Below, piece after piece: positions 33,816-42,631 of a stretch of DNA of 42,656 bases. The translations under genes were made by a program, and so were the position numbers. Positions within the stretch are counted from its first letter, which is position 1. Each line of letters starts with the position of its first letter. Source of the DNA: JBFWIW01 sp050253535 (GTDB lineage: Bacteria; Bacillota; Clostridia; Oscillospirales; Oscillospiraceae); NCBI GenBank assembly GCA_050253535.1, contig JBFWIW010000017.1, forward strand, positions 1 to 42,656, written 5' to 3'. Below the pieces are notes generated by a model. It saw only the letters and a program-made list of their open reading frames with translations, had not been told where the DNA came from and searched no databases.

Positions 33816-34386
33816 GTCTCTCTATCTCCGCTCTGGTATAGAGTGCGTTTATAACATCCAGAAAAGCATTCGCCGAAAGACGTTCCGGGAGCTCCATTTT
33901 TTTCAGGAGCTCTTTTCTTTTTGTCGCGGAACCCGGCTTGCCGGATAGTCCCATTGCATAAAGGTCGGCCTTTGTGATTCCTGAGTTCTTTACTGTTGAT
34001 TCCTTATCCAAAAACGTCGCGCCGCAACGCCTTAGAGCCTCCAATATAGTTCCGGCCTCCATACCCTCCACGCCGAGCTTCCCCTCCTTTGAGGCGGCGA
34101 TCTTACGTTTTTCCCTTCCGAAGACATCAGGGATATACGCCTGCTTTACGGTCGCGCTTCCAAGCGCACCTTTAAGATAATTTCTAATAACAAAGCCCGC
34201 CCCGTCGCTGTCCGTCAGTACGATAAGCCCGTTTTTTTCGGCGAATCTGCGAAGCATCAAAAGTTTTTCTCTGTCCGAAAAAATTCCAAATCCTGATGTC
34301 TCCACAATGGTCGCATCAACGATCTGGCTCAGAGTATTCCTGTCATATCTGCCCTCTACGACGATAACTTCTTTTATCTTATACAT
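33805..34386 (-). CDS. rnmV: Ribonuclease M5-like Toprim protein (DUF4093)
   Basis: The N-terminal Toprim domain is clear: IKEVIVVEGRYDRNTL with the catalytic Glu, and VLTDSDGAGFVIRNYLKG with the DxD. A C-terminal DUF4093 region follows (SGITKADLYAMGLSG). RNase M5 matures 5S rRNA in Firmicutes. The 193 residues fit. It is eight bases downstream of holA in the same direction, so it is part of that transcript. Because many genomes have two such Toprim proteins, assignment to RNase M5 itself is likely but not certain. Confidence 0.82.
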   Translation of the reverse strand: MYKIKEVIVVEGRYDRNTLSQIVDATIVETSGFGIFSDREKLLMLRRFAEKNGLIVLTDSDGAGFVIRNYLKGALGSATVKQAYIPDVFGREKRKIAASKEGKLGVEGMEAGTILEALRRCGATFLDKESTVKNSGITKADLYAMGLSGKPGSATKRKELLKKMELPERLSANAFLDVINALYTRAEIERLIS

Positions 34387-34394
34387 CGGGCCAC

Positions 34395-35432
34395 CTATAC
34401 CGCCATCGACAGCTCAAGGATGAGCTGAGACATGACCTGTTCCGGCTCCGCCGAGCCTGCGCTGTTCAGCGAGAGCGCCGCCTTAGAGCAGAGACGCACC
34501 GCATTCTTGCAGAAGCCGAAGCTTGCTCCTCTCTCCGCTGCCATTAACCCGCGTGCCTGGAACTCATAGGATATCCCACAAGTTCTCATGAGCTCACTTA
34601 CGCCCTTCCCGCTCTCGGCGCAGACCTTTGCCGCCAGAAGCTGCCGCATTTTCATTGAGACGCTGTAAAGTATCCTGTGGGGAGCCTCCCGCATCCGCAG
34701 AAGGTCTGACAGCATCTGCGCCGCGTCATCGAATCTTTTCTGCAGTATAGCGTCAGTCATCTTATATGTCACGGCATCCAGAACCGGCGTCACCACCGCG
34801 TCTATGCTCTTTCGGGTTATTGTCTCCCCTTTTTCGTAGGCCGCCGTCTTTTCTATCTCAGAGACCAGCGTCGTCATCAATCCTCCGGATATGAAGGCCA
34901 GGTATTCTGAAGTTTTTCTGTCTATGTGTTTACCCAGCGCTTTAAAGCGCCGCCCTATCCAGTTCAAAAGGTCTGACTGTTCCTGCTTCTCAAACTCGAC
35001 AGTCTCAAAGCACTTCTTTAGTGCCGAGTTGATTTTTACCCTTCCGTCCGGCTTATACTCAATCGTGTCGTATACGAAAACAACGCAGATGTAATCCGGG
35101 ACGTCTGACAGTATTCGCAGAAATTCTTCCTTCAGGGGTTCCGCGCATTTGAAAATATCGAAGTCCGAAACCTCTATAAGCGTGCGCTCGGAAAATACGG
35201 GCAGCGCGTCTACAGCCTCGGAAAGCTCGGCCGGATCGAGCTTTTTGCCATCGAGCCGCTTGTGGTTGAATTCCTCCGTACCGGCTGCGACAATGAGTTT
35301 TCTCATCTGCCCGAGATAGTATTCGAGAAGATATCTCTCCTCGCCGAAAAATAGATACAGGTTTTTAAAGCTGCCGTCTGAGGCAGCTTTTTTAAGTTCA
35401 ATATAGGCCGTGTTCTCGCCCTTCTTTTTCAT
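34395..35432 (-). CDS. holA: DNA polymerase III subunit delta
   Basis: HolA is the clamp-loader delta subunit that opens the sliding clamp. The 345-residue protein has the expected start (NLYLFFGEERYLLEYYLGQM), the AAA+-like fold without Walker motifs, and the C-terminal collar region (MREAPHRILYSVSMKMRQL). GGGAGG lies before the ATG at 35432, which overlaps the comEC stop by four bases. The comEC-holA order is typical of Firmicutes. Confidence 0.93.
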   Translation of the reverse strand: MKKKGENTAYIELKKAASDGSFKNLYLFFGEERYLLEYYLGQMRKLIVAAGTEEFNHKRLDGKKLDPAELSEAVDALPVFSERTLIEVSDFDIFKCAEPLKEEFLRILSDVPDYICVVFVYDTIEYKPDGRVKINSALKKCFETVEFEKQEQSDLLNWIGRRFKALGKHIDRKTSEYLAFISGGLMTTLVSEIEKTAAYEKGETITRKSIDAVVTPVLDAVTYKMTDAILQKRFDDAAQMLSDLLRMREAPHRILYSVSMKMRQLLAAKVCAESGKGVSELMRTCGISYEFQARGLMAAERGASFGFCKNAVRLCSKAALSLNSAGSAEPEQVMSQLILELSMAV

Positions 35433-37720
35433 GCGGCCGCCTCCCTTTTGCTCGATATTGTCACATTCCCGCACTCGTCGGTCCGGTATACGGTGATACC
35501 TGAATCGTAAAGCCTCTCCAGCACTTCCTCCGACGGGTGGCCATAGCTGTTATGGCCTACCGAAACTACCGCCGTCTCCGGTTTCACCGCATCCAGAAGC
35601 TCCTGCGAGGTCGAAGTCTTCGATCCGTGGTGACCCACGACCAGAAGTTCTATATCCGGCAGCCGCTCCAGCGCGACGAGCTGTTTTTCCGAGGAGCCCG
35701 GGATATCTCCCGTTATGAGCGCGTCAAAATTTCCCGCGGTACACAGTATGGAAATTCCGAGTTCGTTCTCCGTATCACTGCCGAGAGGCGCAAAAAGTTT
35801 TATTTCTGTTCCCGCAAACTTGTTGGCAGTGTCTACATTTATGTATATTATAGCAGAATTATGTCCTCTTGCAAGTTTTATTATGTCCTCTGCGAGACAA
35901 TTTTCATCACATATTTCCGGGTCCGGCATGGCTATCGCAGTAACTTCTACGCGGTTAAAAAGCGCCTCGAGACCGTTTGTGTGGTCAGCGTGAAAGTGCG
36001 TCAGTATGAGCAGGTCGATTCTCTTTCGCCCGAGCCCCATCACATAATCCGCCGCTATGTCGCCGGCCTGCTCCCCGCTCGAGGAACCGCAGTCGATAAG
36101 TCCTGTGGCCGATCCGGATGTAAAAACGATGCTCTGTCCCTGCCCCACGTCCAGAACCGTCATCTCGAAGTTCCTGCTGTCCACTGAAGTGGAGGTCAGC
36201 ATCAAAACTGCGCACAGCGCGATACACCCCAAGGCCGCGGGAATTATGAGCTGCCTTAGCTTTGCCCTGAGAATCATAGCTGCCGCCGCCAGAAGATAGA
36301 CGTAAACAAGCCACCAGACTACATAAGCGTTTGTCGTGAAGACCGAGGCAAATTGCCCTCGGGAGAGCGTTTCCACCGTAAAAATCATATATTTCGCCGG
36401 TATAGCTGCTAGAATTGCCACAGCCCTGCCTAAAGGCAATACTATAAAGCCGAAAAGGCATGCCGTAATCCCCAATGCGAAAGCCAACGTGACCGCCCAT
36501 AGTATAAGCAGGTTTACCAGGGGAGCAATTATTGAAATATAGCCAAAATATATCGCCGTGAGCGGTACGGTGAATATCGAAGCCCCAAGCGTCGCGGAAA
36601 AACAGGATATGACGAAGCGCATCATTCCCTTTGCATATTTATTCCTGTATATTTTTCGTTCGCGAAGCCGGCTGTCCATAGCCTCGAACGCCCTGCCGGA
36701 GAGCAGGATGAGGCCAAGCGTCGCCAAAAACGAGAACTGGAGGCCCGCTCCCTCAGCGGCATACGGGTTAATCAGGAGTATGAGGCCGAGCGCTGCCGAG
36801 AGCGAAGTCACGGCATCCGCCTCCCGCCGGAACCACGGCGCCGCGAGAACAAGTGTCTGCATGAATGCCGCCCGTACGACGGAAGGCATAAGGCCGGTTA
36901 CCGCAGCGAACACCCAGATGACCGGTATCGCTAAGGCGGAGCCGCGTTTTTTCCCAAAGAGAGGGATAAGAAAAACCGCGAAGAAGGAGATATGAAGGCC
37001 TGAGACAGCGATTATATGATATGTCCCGGTAACCGAAAACGCTTTCAGAAGAGCAGTATCCGCCTTTATGAGAGTCCTGTCTCCCGTAAGAAGCGCCTGA
37101 AAAAGCGCCGAGGTCCCGAAGGGGAACATTTCCGTTATTTTCTCCTTCATCGCCTTTGCGATATACTGTGGTATATACCGGATGCCAAAGCCAGTGCGTT
37201 CCGTAACCATAACGTTACCCTCCGCTGTGGCAAAGAGAAAGTAACCCTTTGCTGTAAAGGCGTCCGTTTCCTCGTCAAAAACCTTCGTCGCAAGCTTAAG
37301 CTTTGCCGTAAGCGTGACCGTGTCTCCCGGCTCAAGATCAGGTATATCGTCAAATACGTACAGGAGCGTTTTTATCTGCGGCGAATCCGCCTCAAAAAGC
37401 CGCACCGTTACCTTTATGCCGTAGTCCGTCTCCGTCGGGTAATCTGCAACCGTAGCTGTTATAGTTTTCTCCATACCGTCCAAATTTTCGGCCGGAGCGA
37501 AAAATATCCTGTTATATCCGAAGTCCCATATCATGCCGAAGGCTAAACCAAGGAGCGGCAGCATGACTAAAAGGCGCTTTTCCCCCTTGAGACACAGCCC
37601 CAAAAAGGAAGCGCCCGCCAGCACTGCCGCAAGATACGGGAGGTGTGACTGCGGCACGAAATACCGCGCGAGAAAAATTGCGGCCGCAAAGGAAAACGCC
37701 GCCACGGCAAATTTTCGCAC
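35429..37720 (-). CDS. comEC: ComEC/Rec2 DNA internalisation protein
   Basis: ComEC forms the channel that carries single-stranded DNA across the membrane during competence. The 763-residue protein has an N-terminal DUF4131/OB-like part (about 25-190), a polytopic Competence domain (from about 205; YHIIAVSGLHISFF is the family motif) and a C-terminal metallo-beta-lactamase domain with LTHFHADHTNG and GHHGSKTS. It begins with GTG after AGAGGGGGAGAG. It seems full length and intact. Other competence genes are not in the window. Confidence 0.95.
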   Translation of the reverse strand: MRKFAVAAFSFAAAIFLARYFVPQSHLPYLAAVLAGASFLGLCLKGEKRLLVMLPLLGLAFGMIWDFGYNRIFFAPAENLDGMEKTITATVADYPTETDYGIKVTVRLFEADSPQIKTLLYVFDDIPDLEPGDTVTLTAKLKLATKVFDEETDAFTAKGYFLFATAEGNVMVTERTGFGIRYIPQYIAKAMKEKITEMFPFGTSALFQALLTGDRTLIKADTALLKAFSVTGTYHIIAVSGLHISFFAVFLIPLFGKKRGSALAIPVIWVFAAVTGLMPSVVRAAFMQTLVLAAPWFRREADAVTSLSAALGLILLINPYAAEGAGLQFSFLATLGLILLSGRAFEAMDSRLRERKIYRNKYAKGMMRFVISCFSATLGASIFTVPLTAIYFGYISIIAPLVNLLILWAVTLAFALGITACLFGFIVLPLGRAVAILAAIPAKYMIFTVETLSRGQFASVFTTNAYVVWWLVYVYLLAAAAMILRAKLRQLIIPAALGCIALCAVLMLTSTSVDSRNFEMTVLDVGQGQSIVFTSGSATGLIDCGSSSGEQAGDIAADYVMGLGRKRIDLLILTHFHADHTNGLEALFNRVEVTAIAMPDPEICDENCLAEDIIKLARGHNSAIIYINVDTANKFAGTEIKLFAPLGSDTENELGISILCTAGNFDALITGDIPGSSEKQLVALERLPDIELLVVGHHGSKTSTSQELLDAVKPETAVVSVGHNSYGHPSEEVLERLYDSGITVYRTDECGNVTISSKREAAA

Positions 37721-37788
37721 AGCTCTCCCCCTCTTCCTGCATCCGACTCACATCCGAAGGTATATTATCACTTTCTCACAGGTTTTTC

Positions 37789-37829
37789 CACAAAAAATCA
37801 GCCGGCCCCGCATTCCGCGGAGGCCGGCT
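37789..37829 (-). terminator. Rho-independent terminator of the acyl-CoA ligase gene
   Basis: The stem agccggcc / ggccggct (37800-37807 with 37822-37829), with further inner pairing, is followed on - by six T (A run 37792-37797). Confidence 0.88.
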
Positions 37830-37840
37830 CTGACTGTCAA

Positions 37841-37893
37841 CTTTTCGCTGAAGCGAAAACTTTTTCGGATTTTGCGCTGCGCAGGGCGTGACC
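37841..37893 (-). repeat. Dispersed intergenic repeat, copy 2
   Basis: The reverse complement matches 6054-6106 over about 53 bases, sharing gcgcagcgcaaaatcc and the cttttcgc / gcgaaaag hairpin. As with copy 1 it lies between a gene stop and that gene's terminator on the same strand. Confidence 0.7.
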
Positions 37894-37936
37894 TATTTCC
37901 CAAAATAAATCACTGCGCTTTACGGAAATTATTAAG

Positions 37937-39571
37937 TTAGCCTCTGATCTGCTCCTCGACAAGCCTCTTCGCCCCGTATTTCGCACGGAGCTTCGGCTTT
38001 TCGATCTTCCCCGTGGGATTCCTGGGTATTTCCGCGAAGATGATGTAGCGCGGCCTCTTGTATCTCTGGAGTTCATGGCAGAAAGCGTTCATGTCTGCCT
38101 CTGTGCATGTAAAGCCGTCCTTCAGCTCAATTATGGCTGCCGTGACCTCACCAAGTCTCTTGTCCGGTACGCCGATGACGGCGGTATCCTTGACGGCGTC
38201 GTGTTTTCTGATAAAGTTCTCTATCTGCACCGGATAAATATTCTCTCCGCCGGAGATGACGACGTCCTTCTTCCTGTCGACGAGAAAAATGAAGCCGTCC
38301 TCGTCCTGTATGGCCATGTCGCCAGTCATCAGCCAGTCGCCCTTTAAGACTTCGGCTGTCGCCTTCGGGTCGTTATAATAGCATTTCATGACGCCGGGGC
38401 CTTTTACGCAAAGTTCGCCCACATCGCCCTGCTTAACGCAGTTTCCGTCATCTCCGACTATTTTTACCTCCCAGCCGTAACCGGGGATACCTATTGCGCC
38501 GACTTTATGTATGTTGCCTACGCCAAGGTGCACACAGCCGGGGCCGATGGACTCCGAGAGGCCGTAATTGGTGTCGTACTCATGATGGGGAAAGATCTTT
38601 TTCCAGCGCTTTATAAGGCTGGGCGGGACCGGCTGGGCCCCAATGTGCATAAGTCTCCATTGGGAGAGCTCATAATCCTCAAGTTTCAGATCGCCGCTTT
38701 CCAGTGAGTCAAGTATGTCCTGAGCCCACGGCACGAGCAGCCAGACTATGGTGCATTTTTCATTCGAAACCGCTTCGATTATCGATTTAGGTGACGTGCT
38801 TCTCAGAAGAACGCCCTTGCCACCTACGAGAAAACTCCCAAACCAGTGCATTTTAGCACCCGTGTGGTACAGCGGCGGTATACAGAGAAAAACATCGTCC
38901 TTCGTCTGGCTGTGGTGTGCCTGCTCGGTTTTCGCCGCGTGCATGAGGCTCGTGTGGTCGTGCAGTATCGCCTTGGGGAAGCCAGTCGTACCGGAGGAAA
39001 AATATATTGCGGCATCGTCCCCATCCTCAATGACAATGGCGGGGGACATACTCGAATAGTTCGTAGATTCGGAGATATAATCCTCGGCAAAAGTCGGGCA
39101 GCCGTCGCCAACGTAGAACAGAAGGCGTTTCTTCCCTATCTCTTCCGCAATCTCCTCGATACGGCCGATAAATTCCGGCCCAAATATAAGGACATCCGCC
39201 TCCGAGAGGTCGAGACAGTATTTTATCTCGTCCGCCGAGTATCTGAAATTGAGAGGGACCGCAAGGGCCCCGGTCTTGAGTATGCCAAAATATATAGGCA
39301 GCCACTCGAGGCAGTTCATTAGGAGTATCGCGACCTTGTCGCCCTTTCCTATTCCCCTGTCGAGCAGCATGTTAGCGAATCGGTTGGCCTTTTCGTTAAA
39401 TATGTCCCACGTTATTTCTCTTCTGTAGGGCAACTCAGGATTAGGCTCCATGAGGGAATATTCTTTCCAGGTGACCCTTCTCGTCTCCTGCACCGTCGGA
39501 TTTAGCTCAACGAGGCAGATGTCCCCGCCGAACAGCCTACAGTTCCGTTCTAATATGTCTGTGATGGGCAT
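37937..39571 (-). CDS. AMP-forming acyl-CoA synthetase/ligase
   Basis: This ANL-superfamily ligase activates a carboxylic acid via an acyl-adenylate to its CoA thioester. The P-loop is YFSSGTTGFPKA, and the A8 hinge motif is DRKKDVVISGGENIYP. The catalytic lysine motif NPTGKIEKPKLR is near the end. I use the ATG at 39571 with GGGAGGG upstream, giving 544 residues, normal for the medium/long-chain or aryl-acid group. It is divergent from the YerC-iorAB block. It might act on aryl-acetates made from arylpyruvates by IorAB, but its acid cannot be read from sequence. Confidence 0.9.
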   Translation of the reverse strand: MPITDILERNCRLFGGDICLVELNPTVQETRRVTWKEYSLMEPNPELPYRREITWDIFNEKANRFANMLLDRGIGKGDKVAILLMNCLEWLPIYFGILKTGALAVPLNFRYSADEIKYCLDLSEADVLIFGPEFIGRIEEIAEEIGKKRLLFYVGDGCPTFAEDYISESTNYSSMSPAIVIEDGDDAAIYFSSGTTGFPKAILHDHTSLMHAAKTEQAHHSQTKDDVFLCIPPLYHTGAKMHWFGSFLVGGKGVLLRSTSPKSIIEAVSNEKCTIVWLLVPWAQDILDSLESGDLKLEDYELSQWRLMHIGAQPVPPSLIKRWKKIFPHHEYDTNYGLSESIGPGCVHLGVGNIHKVGAIGIPGYGWEVKIVGDDGNCVKQGDVGELCVKGPGVMKCYYNDPKATAEVLKGDWLMTGDMAIQDEDGFIFLVDRKKDVVISGGENIYPVQIENFIRKHDAVKDTAVIGVPDKRLGEVTAAIIELKDGFTCTEADMNAFCHELQRYKRPRYIIFAEIPRNPTGKIEKPKLRAKYGAKRLVEEQIRG

Positions 39572-39645
39572 TTCGGTCCCTCCCATATGTGTCAAAGAAT
39601 ATCGGTGCAATACTTCATTGCTTAAACACTTCCAATTATTAAAGC

Positions 39646-39674
39646 AATATACATCAGCTTCCCGTCTTTGTCAA
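39646..39674 (-). promoter_or_regulatory. Promoter of the acyl-CoA ligase gene
   Basis: On - TTGACA (39674-39669), a 17-base spacer and TATATT (39651-39646). The leader would be about 70 bases. Confidence 0.8.
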
Positions 39675-39752
39675 TCCTCAGCGGTATCTTTTTCAAGTAC
39701 ATATGTCGAAATATATACCTAAATACATAATTATAATTTTTCATTTACATCA

Positions 39753-39780
39753 TTGAATAAAAGTGTTAAAATACTATAAA
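39753..39780 (+). promoter_or_regulatory. Promoter of the YerC-iorAB region
   Basis: TTGAAT (39753-39758), a 16-base spacer and TATAAA (39775-39780). A weak stem (tctct / agaga) at 39791-39810 lies in the early leader. Confidence 0.65.
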
Positions 39781-39826
39781 TTCACGCATGTCTCTTTATT
39801 ATATAAGAGATACTGCGGGGGCTGGT

Positions 39827-39904
39827 ATGAAGAATTTCATATTAACGCTTAAAGATGTTATGTCCCATTCTCTCGCCGCTGAAACGGCAGCCGAAAATGA
39901 TTGA
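39827..39904 (+). CDS. Possible 25-residue short protein or leader peptide
   Basis: An ATG after GGGGGCTGGT opens a 25-codon frame beginning MKNFILTLKDVMSH and ending AAEND. It lies between the promoter at 39753-39780 and the YerC-type gene. It has no run of regulatory amino-acid codons, so it is not an ordinary attenuation leader. Translation is plausible but unproven, and I know no family. Confidence 0.4.
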   Translation: MKNFILTLKDVMSHSLAAETAAEND

Positions 39905-39909
39905 CAAAA

Positions 39910-39962
39910 CCTCCCATGCAAGGGAGACTTTCATTACAATTCGTGCATAATCGCATGGGAGG
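39910..39962 (+). promoter_or_regulatory. Hairpin able to sequester the YerC-gene ribosome binding site
   Basis: cctcccatgc (39910-39919) pairs perfectly with gcatgggagg (39953-39962), and the right arm is the ribosome binding site eight bases before the ATG at 39971. The same left arm can instead pair locally with gggag at 39922-39926. The two folds exclude each other, the form expected of a translational switch. Confidence 0.55.
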
Positions 39963-39970
39963 ATTTTCAT

Positions 39971-40270
39971 ATGGCAAAGACGGTTTCCAAAGAACACAGT
40001 ATGGAACTTTACGAGACCATCTCCAGCATAAAAAGCGCAGACGAGTGCTATCGGTTTTTTCAGGACATATGTTCAATTACCGAGCTTCGCACTATTGAGC
40101 AGCGCTTCGAAGTTGCCAGGCTCCTCAGTGAGGGACAGGTTTACACCGATATAATGGAAAAAGCCCACGCCTCCTCGGCGACGATAAGCCGTGTGAACCG
40201 GGTGCTGAATTACGGAACCGGCACCCTTTCCGAACTCCTTGACCGCAGAAACGGCGGCATGGAGAAATAA
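39971..40270 (+). CDS. YerC/YecD family TrpR-related regulator
   Basis: The 99-residue protein contains the TrpR-like helix-turn-helix: LRTIEQRFEVARLLSEGQVY followed by the recognition helix ASSATISRVNRVLNYG. This is the YerC/YecD family of Firmicutes, distinct from true TrpR. It lies 37 bases ahead of iorA on the same strand. Regulation of indole- or arylpyruvate metabolism in response to an aromatic amino acid would fit the location but is inference. Its own start is controlled by a possible hairpin. Confidence 0.9.
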   Translation: MAKTVSKEHSMELYETISSIKSADECYRFFQDICSITELRTIEQRFEVARLLSEGQVYTDIMEKAHASSATISRVNRVLNYGTGTLSELLDRRNGGMEK

Positions 40271-40307
40271 GCGGCTAAGCCGCAAATTATTATAAGGACT
40301 GATTCCC

Positions 40308-42050
40308 ATGAAAAAACTCATGCTCGGAAACGCCGCAGCAGCGCGCGGCCTGTACGAGGCCGGCTGTACCGTTGCTTCAAGTTATCCCGGAACCCCCAGC
40401 ACTGAAATAACTGAATGTATAGCAAAGTACGATGAGATCAAAGCCGAATGGGCGCCGAACGAAAAGGTCGCGATGGAGGTTGCCTTCGGCGCGTCCCTCG
40501 CAGGAAAACGCAGTTTCTGCGGGATGAAGCATGTCGGGCTCAACGTGGCTGCCGACCCGCTTTTTACGATATCCTATACCGGCGTAAACGCCGGCATGGT
40601 AATAGCCGTGGCCGATGACCCGGGCATGCATTCATCACAGAATGAACAAGACTCCCGCCACTATGCGATCGCAGCAAAACTCCCGATGCTTGAGCCCGCC
40701 GACTCGGCGGAATGTCTTTCTTTCGCAAAGCTGGCGTACGAAATATCAGAGAAGTTCGACACCCCTGTCATCCTGCGTATGTGCACACGTATAGCCCATT
40801 CGCAGAGCATAATCGAGGAATCACCACGGATAACCCCTCCTGAAAAGTCCTATAAAAAGAACGGCTCAAAATATATTATGATGCCCGGAAACGCAAAGCT
40901 CCGGCATCCCGTCGTAGAGGCACGCACCATAGCTCTGCAGGGCTTTGCAGAAACGGACTCAATAAACCGTGTTGAAATGGGGGACACATCCCTCGGCATA
41001 ATTTCCTCCGGCACCTCTTACCAATACGCCAGAGAAGTCTTCGGCGAAAAAGCGAGCTACCTGAAGCTCGGTATGGTGAACCCCCTCCCCGAGAAGCTCA
41101 TACTGGACTTTGCCGCAAAGGTGCAGCGACTCGTCGTCATTGAAGAGCTGGACAGCATTATTGAGGACCACTGCAGAAAACTGGGCCTCCAGGTTTCCGG
41201 TAAAGACATGTTCCCGCTTGAGGGCGAATTTTCGCAGAACCTGATTGCGGAAAAGTTTGGAATGCCGACTGAGCGCGGTGTCGCGCTTTCGGATAAAGTA
41301 CCCCCGCGCCCTCCCGTCATGTGCGCGGGCTGTCCGCACCGCGGCCTGTTTTATACCCTGGCTAAAAACAAGCTGACGGTTTTGGGCGACATCGGCTGCT
41401 ATACGCTCGGCGCCGTGGCTCCCCTTTCAGCGATGGACGCCACAATATGCATGGGCGCCTCCATTTCCGGCCTCCACGGCTTCAACAAAGCCGGCGGCCC
41501 TGAAAACGAGAGGAGGAGCGTCGCTGTAATAGGCGACTCCACGTTTATGCACTCCGGCATGACCGGGCTCGTGGACGTTGCGTATAACGGCTCCAATTCA
41601 ACCGTTATTATTCTTGACAATTCGATAACCGGCATGACCGGTCATCAGCAGAATCCCACAACAGGGTTCGATATAAACGGCAATCCCGCCGGAAAGATAG
41701 ACCTTGAGGCCCTCTGCCGGGCCATCGGAATCAAAAGAGTCAGTGTCGTCGATCCGTACGATTTAAAATCTTGCGATAAGGCGGTCAAAGAAGAGCTCGC
41801 TGCTGACGAGCCTTCAGTCATCATCTCGCGCCGTCCCTGCGCTCTTTTGAAGACGGTAAAGGCGGGGCCTGCCTATAAGGTGGATACTGAAAAATGCAGG
41901 GCCTGCCGCGCCTGCATGAAGATCGGATGTCCCGCTCTTTCTTTCTCAAACGGCAAGGCAAAGGTCGACGCGACACTGTGCGTCGGCTGCGGGGTCTGCG
42001 AGCAGCTCTGCGCATTCGGCGCACTCCAGAGCACGGCGGAAAAGGAGTGA
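40308..42050 (+). CDS. iorA: Indolepyruvate:ferredoxin oxidoreductase, alpha subunit
   Basis: IorA with IorB decarboxylates aryl-pyruvates (from Trp, Phe, Tyr) to aryl-acetyl-CoA with ferredoxin reduction, in anaerobes. The 580-residue subunit starts with MLGNAAAARGLYEAGCTVAS, has the pyrimidine-binding part (about 1-180), a TPP-binding domain with MCAGCPHRGLFYTL and GDIGCYTLG, and two 4Fe-4S motifs at the C-terminus (CRACRACMKIGC, CVGCGVCEQLC). AAGGACT precedes the ATG. iorB follows after five bases. Confidence 0.95.
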   Translation: MKKLMLGNAAAARGLYEAGCTVASSYPGTPSTEITECIAKYDEIKAEWAPNEKVAMEVAFGASLAGKRSFCGMKHVGLNVAADPLFTISYTGVNAGMVIAVADDPGMHSSQNEQDSRHYAIAAKLPMLEPADSAECLSFAKLAYEISEKFDTPVILRMCTRIAHSQSIIEESPRITPPEKSYKKNGSKYIMMPGNAKLRHPVVEARTIALQGFAETDSINRVEMGDTSLGIISSGTSYQYAREVFGEKASYLKLGMVNPLPEKLILDFAAKVQRLVVIEELDSIIEDHCRKLGLQVSGKDMFPLEGEFSQNLIAEKFGMPTERGVALSDKVPPRPPVMCAGCPHRGLFYTLAKNKLTVLGDIGCYTLGAVAPLSAMDATICMGASISGLHGFNKAGGPENERRSVAVIGDSTFMHSGMTGLVDVAYNGSNSTVIILDNSITGMTGHQQNPTTGFDINGNPAGKIDLEALCRAIGIKRVSVVDPYDLKSCDKAVKEELAADEPSVIISRRPCALLKTVKAGPAYKVDTEKCRACRACMKIGCPALSFSNGKAKVDATLCVGCGVCEQLCAFGALQSTAEKE

Positions 42051-42055
42051 ATATC

Positions 42056-42631
42056 ATGGAAAAAACGAAAAACATCATGATCGTCGGCGTAGGCGGACAG
42101 GGTTCGCTACTGGCCAGCAAGCTTCTCGGCCGTCTGCTTCTCAATGAAGGTTTCGACGTAAAGGTATCCGAGGTACACGGCATGAGCCAGCGCGGCGGTA
42201 GCGTCGTTACCTATGTGCGGTACGGAGAAAAGGTCTACTCCCCCATTGTAGATAATGGCGAGGCAGATTTTATCATCTCTTTTGAGCTTCTTGAGGCGGT
42301 GCGTTGGCTCTCTTGTCTCAGGCAAGGCGGGAAGGTCATAACCAACACGCAGAAAATTTCTCCAATGCCCGTAATTACGGGAGTCGCCGAATACCCGGAA
42401 GCCCTGGAAGAAAAAATGATCTCCGCCGGCATTGACGCCGATGCTTTCAATGCGCTCTCTCTAGCCGAGGAGGCGGGTTCGCCCAAGGCAGTGAATATCG
42501 TCCTCATGGGCAGGCTGTCAAAATATTTTCCCTTTGTCGAGAGTGCGTGGCTTTCCGCCATAAAGGACAGCGTCCCTTCAAAATTTTTGGATCTCAACAT
42601 AAAAGCCTTCACACTTGGCAGAAACTCATGA
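42056..42631 (+). CDS. iorB: Indolepyruvate:ferredoxin oxidoreductase, beta subunit
   Basis: The 191-residue protein is the gamma-type catalytic-partner domain of the 2-oxoacid oxidoreductases: it begins NIMIVGVGGQGSLLASKLLG and has VSEVHGMSQRGGSVVTYVRYG, both hallmarks of IorB. AAAGGAG at 42041-42047 fixes the ATG at 42056; a longer frame from 41894 overlaps iorA and is rejected. The TGA lies at the window's right edge, and an AGGAG-like site at 42642 suggests another gene just beyond. Confidence 0.95.
   Translation: MEKTKNIMIVGVGGQGSLLASKLLGRLLLNEGFDVKVSEVHGMSQRGGSVVTYVRYGEKVYSPIVDNGEADFIISFELLEAVRWLSCLRQGGKVITNTQKISPMPVITGVAEYPEALEEKMISAGIDADAFNALSLAEEAGSPKAVNIVLMGRLSKYFPFVESAWLSAIKDSVPSKFLDLNIKAFTLGRNS

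Noticed and set aside
41894..42055. Longer start for iorB inside iorA
   Set aside because: It would overlap the ferredoxin domain of iorA, and AAAGGAG at 42041 fixes the start at 42056.
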